A stretch of DNA of 64,000 nt from Ixodes scapularis (Eukaryota > Arthropoda > Arachnida > Ixodida > Ixodidae), in the NCBI RefSeq assembly GCF_016920785.2, contig NW_024609839.1, positions 25,483,085 to 25,547,084 on the forward strand, read 5' to 3'. Positions within the stretch are counted from its first letter, which is position 1, and each line of letters starts with the position of its first letter. Position numbers and translations under genes: made by a program. The notes under the pieces were generated by a model, which worked only from the letters and a program-made list of their open reading frames with translations, did no database searches and was not told the origin of the DNA. Shown piece after piece: positions 56,061 through 64,000 of this stretch.

Positions 56061-56800
56061 CATAATTTTCAAACACAAATTTAATTTATTTTATTTTTAT
56101 CTCTTCGTGCGTTTGATATTTTCTTTTATATCAAACTTTTCATGCGAGAGCATTAACCGTCCCATGGAGCGCAGCCGGCGTTTTCTGTAACCAGGAGAAA
56201 CGGCTCGCAAATTCTCTCCCAAGCGGCAAATAAAATTATTGCTACGCGTCATAGTTCGAGGAAACGCCACTCCAGAGAAAAGCCCTCTTCCTGGCGCTGC
56301 GGCCCGCACGCCAGTAAAAGGGAGAGGGTGGTTCGCGCGCGGCTGCAGAGGCTGGCGTAATGGCGACCGCAGAAGCCAGGCCAGCCAGTGCGGAGGATAG
56401 GGGGACGCTCTGCTTGTAGTAATGCGCTGCGAGTACGAATGCTTTCGCGTTCCTACACGTAAGCAGTCATAAGTGTCCTGCTGTAATATTTTGTATCCCT
56501 CTTCTTCCAAGATTAGGAGACGCCTTTCGGGAGCAGTTCTGCTCGATTCTTGGTGTTGCTAGTTCAAAGATGTCATGTTCTGTGCTCTGTACTATTCATT
56601 TATTATTTCATGTGTGAAATTGAAAAAAAAAAAAAAGTGAGATGAACCTGCAAACCCACGCCGACGATTTCCTGGACTTCACCAACAGGCCAAGCCCGGC
56701 TAGGGGCGTCCTGCTGACTCAGAAGAGGATGCCACGGTCCTTTCGTGGAAGTGTACCCTCCCGGCGTAGATAGCTGACCCTGTTTTCGGGACAAGAGGCC
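56061..56800. other. Unassigned sequence
   Basis: A CpG-richer stretch (56160-56460) with no recognisable product, followed by a poly-A run at 56620-56635. It may belong to the Penelope-like copy on its left. Confidence 0.3.
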
Positions 56801-56824
56801 CTGCATTTCCTCTAGGGATGTCGC

Positions 56825-57290
56825 GAACCACCCCAGGTTCGATTTCGAAAGGTTTCGAGATTTGTGAAGCGAACTGAGGTTCGATTTCGGAAAAATTTGA
56901 TATTTTCGTACCGACCGAGGTTCGAATTCGAAAAATTCGCAACTTTCAATCACAGTGGAGTTTCGAATTCGAGAAGTTCGAAGCTTTCATGGTTTCTAAA
57001 ATTTCGAATTCGAATATTTCGAATATTTTTTTACTTCAGGTTCGATAAATCGAAGATTTCGAAATTCTTTGGAAATAAAATTCGAAAACTTCGAACGCTT
57101 CGAATTTTTATAGACATGAAGTTCGAACAATTCGAAGATTTCGAAATTTCTTTCTGCATAAAGTTCGAAAAGTTCGAAGGTTTCGATTTTTTTAACGCTG
57201 AATTCGAAAAAGAAACTTCGAAGATTTTGAATTCCTTTCTAGTCCAAGTTTTCAAAGTTCGAAGTCCGGTTTTCAAGTTCCTCCACAGTT
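56825..57290. repeat. TTCGAA minisatellite, about 42-bp unit
   Basis: Units such as GTTCGAAAAGTTCGAAGGTT and GATTTCGAAATTTCTTTCTG recur about every 40-42 bp, with TTCGAA or TTCGAATTCGAA cores. The 42-bp period is 14 codons, so a 164-codon frame (56864-57358, FEKFE words) stays open by periodicity. I do not regard that as a gene. Confidence 0.8.
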
Positions 57291-57948
57291 TGTTTCAAAT
57301 AACGTTTTCACGACTCACTGGTTTTCACAAAATCAAGTTTAGAAAAGTTAGGGTGTGATATCTAGATTCTGCGAAGTTGTTCGGGCAATTAAATGAGACG
57401 AAGAGTGTCCCGGATGTGCTGGAATATTTGCCAGTGCAGAGTGACGTGTGACCATAGATCAGTAATTGTGACCGCCAGCCCGGTGGGGGGGGGGGGGGGG
57501 TATTTAATTTGCATCATGCAGTATTGATCACACGAACACACTGTTTTACGAGACTCATCCAGTTCGAAACGGCCAGGGGCGAGCAGGAGGTTGAGGCTCA
57601 GAAAAACCTTGAAGCGACCTGGCAAACTACCTCGCCACCCCTTACACGCTGGTAGTAATCCGATCGAACGCAGCCCGAGTAACGCTGGCATACAGTAAGT
57701 TAAGTTTGTAATCCTTCTGGAGTTTTATTTACCGGGACGGAGGAAACGCCGAGCAAAAAGCACAGAAGCCTGCACAACTCGAGGTCGAGGAACGTTCTAC
57801 CATACCAGTGGCGTCGGTAGAGGAAAAGCATGGGGGAGGGGGTCCAGCCCCCCCCCCCCTTTTCAGATAGTTCCGACTGTTAAAGAAAACAATACGGGGA
57901 AAGAGGGCGTGGTCGAGCTTATTTTAATCTGAAATTATTTATGCATAA

Positions 57949-58357
57949 TGCCGCGCGCCAAGTAGGCAGCGCGGCCGTAGCCTAACGGTTATCGCGCTTG
58001 CCTCCCACGCGAAGGGCCAGGGTTCGATCCCTGGCCGCGGCCACGCATTTTTGTTGACACTGTAATGTGATGTTCTGGTGAAATCGAGAACCGTCTAGCT
58101 GATTCGAGGTCAGAATGTTCTACGCGTCGAACCTTCTACGTCGAATGCTCCAGAAGCCAACGTGTGTACAAAAGCGGCTCCGCGGGCAAGCCGGAGCCAG
58201 TTTCGCCTCAGCGTTCGACTCTGCTGCTACGCCGACTTCGACGCCCGCGACGCTCTGTTATTACCTTTTATACCCTTTTATTTTTGGCACAAGTTCGCCA
58301 CATTAAACGTTTATTTATTCCTGTTTATTTCTTGTTTATTGGTCACCACTCGTGACA
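57949..58357 (+). repeat. 5' LTR
   Basis: Identical, apart from two small differences, to 63426-63833. Starts TG, ends CA. It includes a tRNA-like block near its left end (57971-58043), AT-rich text TTTTATACCCTTTTATTTTT near 58265 and ATTAAACGTTTATTTATT near 58303, which may hold the core promoter and polyadenylation region. The exact R and U5 borders cannot be set from sequence alone. Confidence 0.95.
57971..58043 (+). tRNA. tRNA-like segment inside the 5' LTR (CCC, glycine-like; probably tRNA-derived, not a working tRNA)
   Basis: A 73-base block with an A-box match (TAGCCTAACGG, 57978-57988, fits TRGYNNARNNG) and a B-box match (GGTTCGATCC, 58021-58030, fits GWTCRANNC). An anticodon-like loop CTCCCAC would present CCC. 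The D stem pairs poorly and the T-arm is off by one base (GGCCAGGG and CCCTGGCC enclose only six bases), so a canonical cloverleaf is doubtful. The same block recurs in the other LTR, which makes it part of the element. Confidence 0.55.
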
Positions 58358-58376
58358 TTTTGGTGGAGGTGCGGGG
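58358..58376 (+). promoter_or_regulatory. Predicted primer binding site
   Basis: Directly after the LTR comes TTTTGGTGGAGGTGCGGGG. TGG followed by GC-rich sequence is the expected complement of a tRNA 3' end (CCA). I cannot assign the tRNA with confidence. Confidence 0.6.
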
Positions 58377-58382
58377 TACCGC

Positions 58383-59534
58383 ATGCCCGTGCAGCGTTCC
58401 CCTCCCAGGGCCCGCAGTGCAAGTCCGATTCCCGGCTCGGTGAGAACACCACTCAGCGCGGAACCTGAAACTCGGACCAGCCGCCGCACCAAGGGAGAAG
58501 ATCCGGAGTACGGTTTGCTGCTGGACAAGCCCAAGCCGAAGAAGACGCCGATGGCCAACCAGTCGCAGAGCCCCGTCGCTCCTGCCGTCGTCTACCTACC
58601 CGTCGCTCCTCGGACACCGGCTCCCTTCCACGGCGAAAGCCACGAAGACATCGACGACTGGGTGCAACAGTACGAACGAGTGGCTCGCCATAATGGGTGG
58701 ACACCGGAACAGTGCCTCCAGAATGTTTACTTTGCCTTGGAAGCAATCGCGCGGAACTGGTTCGAGAACCATGAAGCATCAATCACCACCTGGGAGCAAT
58801 GCAAGGCTGAGTTGGGAAGAACATTTACCAACCAACACCGAAGAGAACGCGCCGAAGACCTCCTTCAAGCGAGGGTTCAGGGCCCTAATGAGAGCGTCGT
58901 TAGCTTTGTCAAAGATGTTCTTCGACTGAGCAGCCGCGCGGATCCTGACGCCCCAGAAGAAAAGAAGCTGAAGATCCTAATGCGGGGCGTGAAAGAAAAC
59001 ATCTTCGGGGGCCTCGTGCGGAGCCCGCCTACCACTGTACAAGGTTTCATCACTGAGGCCACCAACATCGAACGTGCCCTTCACGCACGGGCCTCGCACT
59101 ACCAGAGACTTCCCGGCTTCGCTGCCCTCTCGACGTCCAGCTGCAGCATCCCGGACATCCGCGACATCATCCGGGACGTCGTGCGGGAGGAAATCAGGAA
59201 GCTGCTACCTGCTGCCACAAGCCCGGCTACGCCCTCAGTCGCCGATATTGTCCGGGACGAAATTCATCAGGCGCTGCAGCCAGAAGTTCTCGTCGGCGCC
59301 ACTCCCGAACCGCTCACGCTGAGTTACGCCGCAGTTACCCGACGACCATCGCCCCCAGCTCACCAGTATACGGCGCCACCCCGACGTGAGCCTCCAGCGC
59401 CGGAGTATTCCCGACGACAAGAAGATCGGGCGCACGTCCACCCAGAACAAGCTGCGCCGCGAAAGACCGACGTGTGGAGGACGGCTGATCGACGCCCGCT
59501 CTGCTACCACTGCGGGGAAGCCGACCACATCTAA
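58383..59534 (+). CDS. gag: Gag, cut short by a stop in its zinc knuckle
   Basis: Opens with ATG 26 bp after the LTR and reads 383 codons. A basic, proline-rich N-terminus is followed by a Retrotrans_gag-type capsid domain: FHGESHEDIDDWVQQYERVA, FALEAIARNWFEN, then TFTNQHRRERAEDLLQARVQ and SVVSFVKDVLRLSSRADP (about residues 75-200). The C-terminal part begins a CCHC zinc knuckle (CYHCGEADHI), and a TAA at 59532-59534 falls after the His and before the last Cys. The nucleocapsid function is therefore probably lost unless the stop is read through. Confidence 0.9.
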   Translation: MPVQRSPPRARSASPIPGSVRTPLSAEPETRTSRRTKGEDPEYGLLLDKPKPKKTPMANQSQSPVAPAVVYLPVAPRTPAPFHGESHEDIDDWVQQYERVARHNGWTPEQCLQNVYFALEAIARNWFENHEASITTWEQCKAELGRTFTNQHRRERAEDLLQARVQGPNESVVSFVKDVLRLSSRADPDAPEEKKLKILMRGVKENIFGGLVRSPPTTVQGFITEATNIERALHARASHYQRLPGFAALSTSSCSIPDIRDIIRDVVREEIRKLLPAATSPATPSVADIVRDEIHQALQPEVLVGATPEPLTLSYAAVTRRPSPPAHQYTAPPRREPPAPEYSRRQEDRAHVHPEQAAPRKTDVWRTADRRPLCYHCGEADHI

Positions 59535-59762
59535 CGCAGCTGCCCCTACCGTCGACTTGGGCTGCGCGGTTTCCACCCGAACGACCCACGCCCGAGGTAC
59601 GGCGAACGCCCTCGCGACATCGAGGAGTACCTCCGACGCTCGCCCTCCCCAGTGTCGTCTCTTCGCCGTGGAGCCCGCTCCCCATCGCCACGACGTTCAG
59701 CGTCCCCAGTGTCACGGCCCCGCCGAGAAAGCGTGTCTCCCCTGCGTCGCCGGGAAAACTAA
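59535..59762 (+). pseudogene. Gag C-terminus downstream of the stop
   Basis: The gag frame stays open for another 75 codons after the TAA. It supplies the final Cys of the knuckle and then an arginine- and serine-rich tail (RRSPSPVSSLRRGARSPSPR), ending at TAA 59760-59762. Such RS-rich tails are common in nucleocapsid regions. An open frame of this kind across the break implies the stop is recent or tolerated. Confidence 0.75.
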
Positions 59763-61921
59763 GTGCGGCAACGCCTGGAGGTGGCTTTGCCGAAGACGAC
59801 CGTAGTAAAGAGCCTCCAAGAACGACGGAGCGCTCCCACTCTCTCGGCGCTACGGATCACAACGACGTCCCTGCATCGGTGTCGAACAACCTAAACGTTA
59901 TAATCGACGGCCACGACGCATCGGCACTTGTGGACACCGGGGCAGACTACTCGGTCTTGAGTGGGAGGCTCTCCAGCCGCCTTCGAAAAGTCATGACGCC
60001 GTGGGAAGGACCCCAAATACGAACCGCCGGAGGACATCTCATCACACCAGTCGGGAGATGCACTGCTCGCGTCGAGATCCACGGTGAAACGTGCCCTGTC
60101 AAGTTCGTCGTTCTGCAAGACTGTTCGAGGGACGTTATCCTCGGAATGGACTTTCTCTGCGAGTATGGCGCCGTCATCGACCTCGGAACAAACCGGCTGA
60201 CGCTACGAAAACCTGCTCCACCAGCGAAGGAACCCCAAGTGACGTCACCCACGGTCCGAGTCCTCGCAAGCCACGTAAACCTACCACCGCGGTCGAGTGT
60301 TTTCGTACTTGTCGGGATCGATGAAGCCTCCTGTGGCGAAGTTCTTCTCGAGGGAAGCCTCCAATTGCTCCTGGGAAGAGGCATAGGCGTCGCAAGGGGA
60401 GTAGCTGAACTTCAGGATGGGCGGACTGTAGCCCTCGTGACAAACTTCCGAAACGAAACGCAACACCTCACGAAAGGTGCAGCCGTGGGCCACGTCGAGA
60501 AACTCCGAAACCCCGCCGAAATCACCGCGATTACTGACGAATCCTCGCCGCCCCAGCAAGACAGTACGTCGCCATCGCAGCTCGACATTGACCCTAAGCT
60601 TCCGGACCCTAAACGGCGTCAGCTGGTTAACCTCCTCGCCGAATACCGCGACTGCTTTGCGACGTCGTCGAAGGTGCGCCAGACCGCGGTTGCCAAGCAC
60701 CGCATCGTTACCGAGGACGACGCGCGTCCTGTGCATCGATCGCCGTACAGAGTGTCCGCTAAGGAAAGGGAGGTGATCCATCAGCAAGTTCAAGAGATGC
60801 TGAATGACGACATAATTCAACCTTCAAGCAGTCCATGGGCCTCTCCAGTCGTGCTGGTTAAGAAAAAGGACGGAACTCTTAGGTTCTGCATGGACTACCG
60901 GCAGCTCAACACGGTTACGAAGAAAGACGTCTACCCACTCCCCCGCATCGATGACACTCTAGACCGGCTGCGCCACTCTCGATACTTTTCATCGATGGAC
61001 CTGAAGAGCGGCTACTGGCAAATCGAGGTCGACGAACGGGACCGAGAGAAGACAGCCTTCGTCACACCGGATGGACTGTACGAGTTCAAGGTGATGCCCT
61101 TCGGACTATGCACGGCGCCAGCAACTTTCCAGCGTGTCATGGACACCGTACTGGCAGGGCTGAAGTGGCAGAGTTGTCTCGTCTACCTTGACGACGTCGT
61201 AGTATTTTCAGCTGACTTCGACGAGCACTTGAGACGACTCCGAGCTGTTCTTCAAGCCATTCAGACCGCCGGACTCACACTCAAGCCGTCAAAGTGCCGG
61301 TTCGCCTATGACGAACTGAAGTTCCTTGGCCACGTGGTTAGTAACGAAGGCGTCCGCCCAGACCCCGAGAAGACTCGCGCCGTCGCGGCATTTCCAGCGC
61401 CGACAGATAAGAAGGCCGTGCGAAGATTCCTTGGACTTTGTGCCTATTATCGATGCTTCGTTCGGGATTTCGCAAGGATTTCCGCACCACTTACGAATCT
61501 CACGAAAGACGCCGAGAAGTTCGAATGGGCCGAGGAGCAACAGCAGGCATTCAACGAACTGAAACGACGACTCCAGGTTCCTCCTGTGCTTGGACATTTC
61601 GACCAGGATGCAGAAACAGAAATTCACACGGACGCAAGTAACGTGGGACTGGGCGCAGTACTAGTCCAAGTGCAAGAAGGCATCGAGCGAGTCATCGCCT
61701 ACGCAAGTCGGACATTGTCCAAGGCGGAGAAAAATTACTCCACGACTGAGAAAGAATGCCTTGCGGTCGTCTGGGCAATACCGAAGTTTCGTCCGTACTT
61801 GTACGGGAGCCCGTTCCGTGTAGTCACGGACCACCACTCGCTCTGCTGGCTTGCGAACCTGAAGGACCCGTCAGGACGCCTCGCTCGATGGAGTCTTCGA
61901 CTACAAGAGTTCAACATATGA
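59762..61921 (+). CDS. pol: Pol part 1: protease, reverse transcriptase, RNase H
   Basis: The frame is -1 relative to gag and overlaps its end, so a -1 shift near GGGAAAACTAA (59752-59762) would be the expected route. Protease: ALVDTGADYSVLS (DTGA at 59933-59944). Reverse transcriptase: YPLPRIDDTLDRL, FSSMDLKSGYWQIEVDERD, FKVMPFGLCTAPATFQRVMD and catalytic YLDD at 61184-61195. RNase H: TEIHTDASNVGLGAVL, then YSTTEKECLAVVWAI and VVTDHHSL. The frame ends at TGA 61919-61921 right after RNase H. No start codon is needed for a frameshift product. Confidence 0.93.
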   Translation, partial: SAATPGGGFAEDDRSKEPPRTTERSHSLGATDHNDVPASVSNNLNVIIDGHDASALVDTGADYSVLSGRLSSRLRKVMTPWEGPQIRTAGGHLITPVGRCTARVEIHGETCPVKFVVLQDCSRDVILGMDFLCEYGAVIDLGTNRLTLRKPAPPAKEPQVTSPTVRVLASHVNLPPRSSVFVLVGIDEASCGEVLLEGSLQLLLGRGIGVARGVAELQDGRTVALVTNFRNETQHLTKGAAVGHVEKLRNPAEITAITDESSPPQQDSTSPSQLDIDPKLPDPKRRQLVNLLAEYRDCFATSSKVRQTAVAKHRIVTEDDARPVHRSPYRVSAKEREVIHQQVQEMLNDDIIQPSSSPWASPVVLVKKKDGTLRFCMDYRQLNTVTKKDVYPLPRIDDTLDRLRHSRYFSSMDLKSGYWQIEVDERDREKTAFVTPDGLYEFKVMPFGLCTAPATFQRVMDTVLAGLKWQSCLVYLDDVVVFSADFDEHLRRLRAVLQAIQTAGLTLKPSKCRFAYDELKFLGHVVSNEGVRPDPEKTRAVAAFPAPTDKKAVRRFLGLCAYYRCFVRDFARISAPLTNLTKDAEKFEWAEEQQQAFNELKRRLQVPPVLGHFDQDAETEIHTDASNVGLGAVLVQVQEGIERVIAYASRTLSKAEKNYSTTEKECLAVVWAIPKFRPYLYGSPFRVVTDHHSLCWLANLKDPSGRLARWSLRLQEFNI

Positions 61922-63315
61922 CAGTGGTCTATAAGTCAGGCCGCAAGCACAGCGACGCCGACTGCCTGTCCAGAGCCCCCGTCGAAACCCCTTCCGGCTG
62001 CAGCGACGACAATGACGACGAGTGCTTCCTAGGAGCAGTGAACACCGACGATATGGCACGACGTCAAAGGGACGATCCTGAGCTGCGCGCATTAATCGAG
62101 CACCTGGAAGGGGGCAGGAGTACCGTGCCACGTGTCTTCTCACGAGTACTGCCGACCTTCGCCATCCGACAAGGTGTACTCTACAAAGAGAACTTCGGCG
62201 ACAACAACACACCGTGGTTGCTGGTAATTCCGAGTGACCTTCGAGAGGAGATCTTCCAAGCCTGCCACGACGACCCGACATCCCGACACCGTGGTTACAG
62301 TCGGACACTGGCCCGTATTCGTGAAAAGTATTACTGGCCGAAGCTCCCCAAGACCGTCCACCTATACACACGATCATGCCACGAGTGCCAGCGACGCAAG
62401 AAACCGCCGACGAGGCCGGCCGGACTTCTGCAGCCCATTTCTCCTCCAACTACACCCTTCCAGCAGATCGGAATGGATCTACTTGGTCCTTTTCCGACTT
62501 CGACGTCGGGGAACCGCTGGATCATCGTCGCCACAGATTATCTCACGCGGTACGCCGAAACGAAAGCTCTTCCTTCAGGGACTGCTGTGGAAGTCGCCAA
62601 GTTTTTCATCGAGTCCATCGTCCTCCGGCACGGCGCTCCCGAAGTTCTGATTACAGATCGCGGATCTTCGTTCATGGCCCAGCTGACGCAAGAGATCCTT
62701 CGTCTCAGTGGCACCGGCCATCGTCGAACCACTGCATACCACCCGCAGACCAACGGGCTGACCGAGCGACTCAACAAGACAATCGCCGATATGATCTCTA
62801 TGTACGTCGACGTAGAGCACAAGACGTGGGACGAGGTGTTGCCCTACGTCACGTTTGCCTACAATACGGCGGTTCAGGAGACCACTGGATTCACCCCTTT
62901 CCAGCTGGTACATGGTCGGAAGGTAACGACCATGCTGGACGCAATGCTGCCCCATGAGCCATCTGACAATGAGAGCGACGACGCCCAGGCGGTTGCTCAA
63001 CGCGCCGAAGAAGTCCGCCAGCTCGCCCGGCTCATGATTCAAGACCAGAAACGCGTCGACGCGGGCCGCTACAACCCTCGTCGCAGGGACGTTCACTTCC
63101 AGCCCGGAGACAGGGTGTGGGTGTGGACGCCCATCCGTCGCCGCGGCCTCAGTGAGAAACTCCTGAAGCGGTACTTTGGACCATACAAGGTACTTCGTCG
63201 CCTCGGCGAGCTGAACTACGAGGTGATGCCCGACGGAACAAGAACATCATCACGCCGCCCACCACGACCTGAAGTCGTCCACGTCGTGCGCCTGAAGCCG
63301 TACTACGCTCGATAG
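61922..63315 (+). CDS. pol: Pol part 2: integrase, in a different frame
   Basis: Continues the polyprotein in another frame, open from 61756 but homologous only from about 61918. An HHCC zinc-binding domain has HDDPTSRHRG and CHECQ (Cys codons at 62377 and 62386). The catalytic core has D at 62476 (GMDLLGPF), D at 62656 (ITDRGSSF) and E at 62764 (NGLTERLNK), giving a D-35-E spacing. A C-terminal GPY/F-type module reads FGPYKVLRRLGELNYEV. The stop is TAG at 63313-63315. The frame break at about 61914-61919 looks like a 2-base gain between RNase H and integrase. Confidence 0.92.
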
Positions 63316-63412
63316 GACTGTGGATCTTATGTGTTTCAAGTAACTCTTTAGTTTGCCGTTCTTTTTATGTGCTTTGTTTTGTTTTGTGTTGCATCGGGGC
63401 GATGCACTTTTT

Positions 63413-63425
63413 AAGGGGGGAGCAA
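63413..63425 (+). promoter_or_regulatory. Polypurine tract
   Basis: AAGGGGGGAGCAA lies immediately before the 3' LTR, the place where plus-strand DNA synthesis is primed in LTR retrotransposons. A small hairpin GCATCGGGGCGATGC (63391-63405) precedes it. Confidence 0.85.
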
Positions 63426-63833
63426 TGCCGCGCGCCAAGTAGGCAGCGCGGCCGTAGCCTAACGGTTATCGCGCTTGCCTCCCACGCTAAGGGCCAGGGT
63501 TCGATCCCTGGCCGCGGCCACGCATTTTTGTTGACACTGTAATGTGATGTTCTGGTGAAATCGAGAACCGTCTAGCTGATTCGAGGTCAGAATGTTCTAC
63601 GCGTCGAACCTTCTACGTCGAATGCTCCAGAAGCCAACGTGGTACAAAAGCGGCTCCGCGGGCAAGCCGGAGCCAGTTTCGCCTCAGCGTTCGACTCTGC
63701 TGCTACGCCGACTTCGACGCCCGCGACGCTCTGTTATTACCTTTTATACCCTTTTATTTTTGGCACAAGTTCGCCACATTAAACGTTTATTTATTCCTGT
63801 TTATTTCTTGTTTATTGGTCACCACTCGTGACA
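63426..63833 (+). repeat. 3' LTR
   Basis: Matches the 5' LTR base for base except CGCTAAG for CGCGAAG in the tRNA-like block and GTGGTAC for GTGTGTAC. It ends GTGACA, followed by ATATATGT. Confidence 0.95.
63448..63520 (+). tRNA. tRNA-like segment inside the 3' LTR
   Basis: Same block as in the 5' LTR with one substitution in the anticodon stem (GCGAAG to GCTAAG), which weakens that stem further. A-box and B-box are unchanged. Confidence 0.5.
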
Positions 63834-64000
63834 ATATATGTATAGCTACTGTCGCTCTTCACTGCATAAAAGATTGCGAAGATGGTCATTGTTAGAAACT
63901 CGTTGTCAGAAGGCACTACTCGTCACATGCTTAGTGGTTCGAAGTTCAAAACTACGTCTTTTCGACCTAAATACCTGTGCCAATTGTAAAAAAAAAAAAA
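63834..64000. other. Right edge, nothing recognised
   Basis: Flanking host sequence after the LTR element; it ends in a run of A at 63989-64000. Confidence 0.4.

Larger units (their letters stand above)
57949..63833 (+). mobile_element. Ty3/gypsy LTR retrotransposon, nearly complete, with breaks
   Basis: A 5885-bp element bounded by direct LTRs of 409 and 408 bp that begin TGCCGCGC and end GTGACA. Domain order is gag, protease, reverse transcriptase, RNase H, integrase, which defines Ty3/gypsy (Metaviridae). There is no env-like frame; only 110 bp lie between integrase and the right LTR. By eye the LTRs differ at one substitution (CGCGAAG/CGCTAAG) and one length change (GTGTGTAC/GTGGTAC), so insertion is recent. 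A gag stop and a pol frame break make it probably non-autonomous. The flanks CATAA and ATATA are not a clean target duplication. Confidence 0.95.

Noticed and set aside
56864..57358. A 164-codon plus-strand frame as a protein gene
   Set aside because: It follows a 42-bp minisatellite and has no domain, only period-driven FEKFE words.
57971..58043. A functional tRNA-Gly(CCC) gene
   Set aside because: The D stem pairs poorly, the T-arm is one base out of register, and the block is repeated within both LTRs, so tRNA-derived is the safer call.
58115..58306. Small proteins encoded in the LTRs
   Set aside because: Repeated in both LTRs only because the LTRs are identical, and without domain or start context.
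59386..59805. A 139-codon frame across the gag-pol junction
   Set aside because: Shadow of gag and pol in a third frame; it carries no motif, whereas the gag and pol frames do.
62376..62957. A 193-codon frame inside integrase
   Set aside because: Overlaps the integrase frame, which carries the catalytic D, D, E residues; this is an antisense-like shadow in another frame.
1..64000. CRISPR arrays, operons or riboswitches
   Set aside because: Sequence is eukaryotic with spliced exons; tandem repeats seen have no regular unique spacers.

Overview
The window is eukaryotic nuclear DNA, very probably from an arthropod and most likely a hard tick or another chelicerate. That taxonomic call is an inference from intron-rich structure, long repeat-filled introns, degraded Penelope-like and CR1-like elements and a young Ty3/gypsy element; no single marker proves it. 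No prokaryotic operon and no CRISPR array is visible.

One host gene dominates. On the minus strand, 20 consecutive coding exons between 54535 and 1589 encode a long-form ABCC (MRP-type) ABC transporter. By hand splicing, all exon junctions keep the reading frame, and together they give about 1032 codons. They cover the end of the first half of TMD1, all of NBD1, the linker, all of TMD2 and the first part of NBD2. The start of the gene (promoter, TMD0/L0, first TMD1 helices) lies to the right of or hidden near the right edge, and the last exons (NBD2 signature, Walker B, H-loop) lie to the left of base 1. Introns run from about 0.1 kb to 11.5 kb.

The introns are packed with repeats. 11.5-16.8 kb: a degenerate minisatellite, a TATCGATA palindrome array, and a 2.9 kb composite foldback element interrupted by a LINE tail. 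17.7-23.0 kb: two head-to-head Penelope-like elements, one of whose terminal repeats is split by a CTGGT minisatellite. 29.2-32.4 kb: a 3.1 kb terminal-inverted-repeat element without a transposase. 33.4-34.7 kb: two tandem copies of a TIR element carrying CACGTG and TGACGTCA arrays. 36.5-38.2 kb: exon 6 with six decayed tandem copies of itself in the preceding intron. 40.5-47.4 kb: several MITE-like inverted repeats including a hAT-type MITE with an 8-bp target duplication. 47.4-52.9 kb: a decayed CR1/Jockey-type LINE split by about 2.6 kb. 53.8-57.3 kb: a foldback element, a palindromic pair of Penelope-like GIY-YIG ends, and a TTCGAA minisatellite.

The right end (57949-63833) is a nearly full-length Ty3/gypsy LTR retrotransposon in plus orientation. 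Its LTRs are almost identical, so the insertion is recent, yet gag has an in-frame stop inside its zinc knuckle and pol has a frame break between RNase H and integrase. Each LTR carries a tRNA-like segment with A-box and B-box motifs near its 5' end.

All calls come from reading the sequence by eye; no database search was run.
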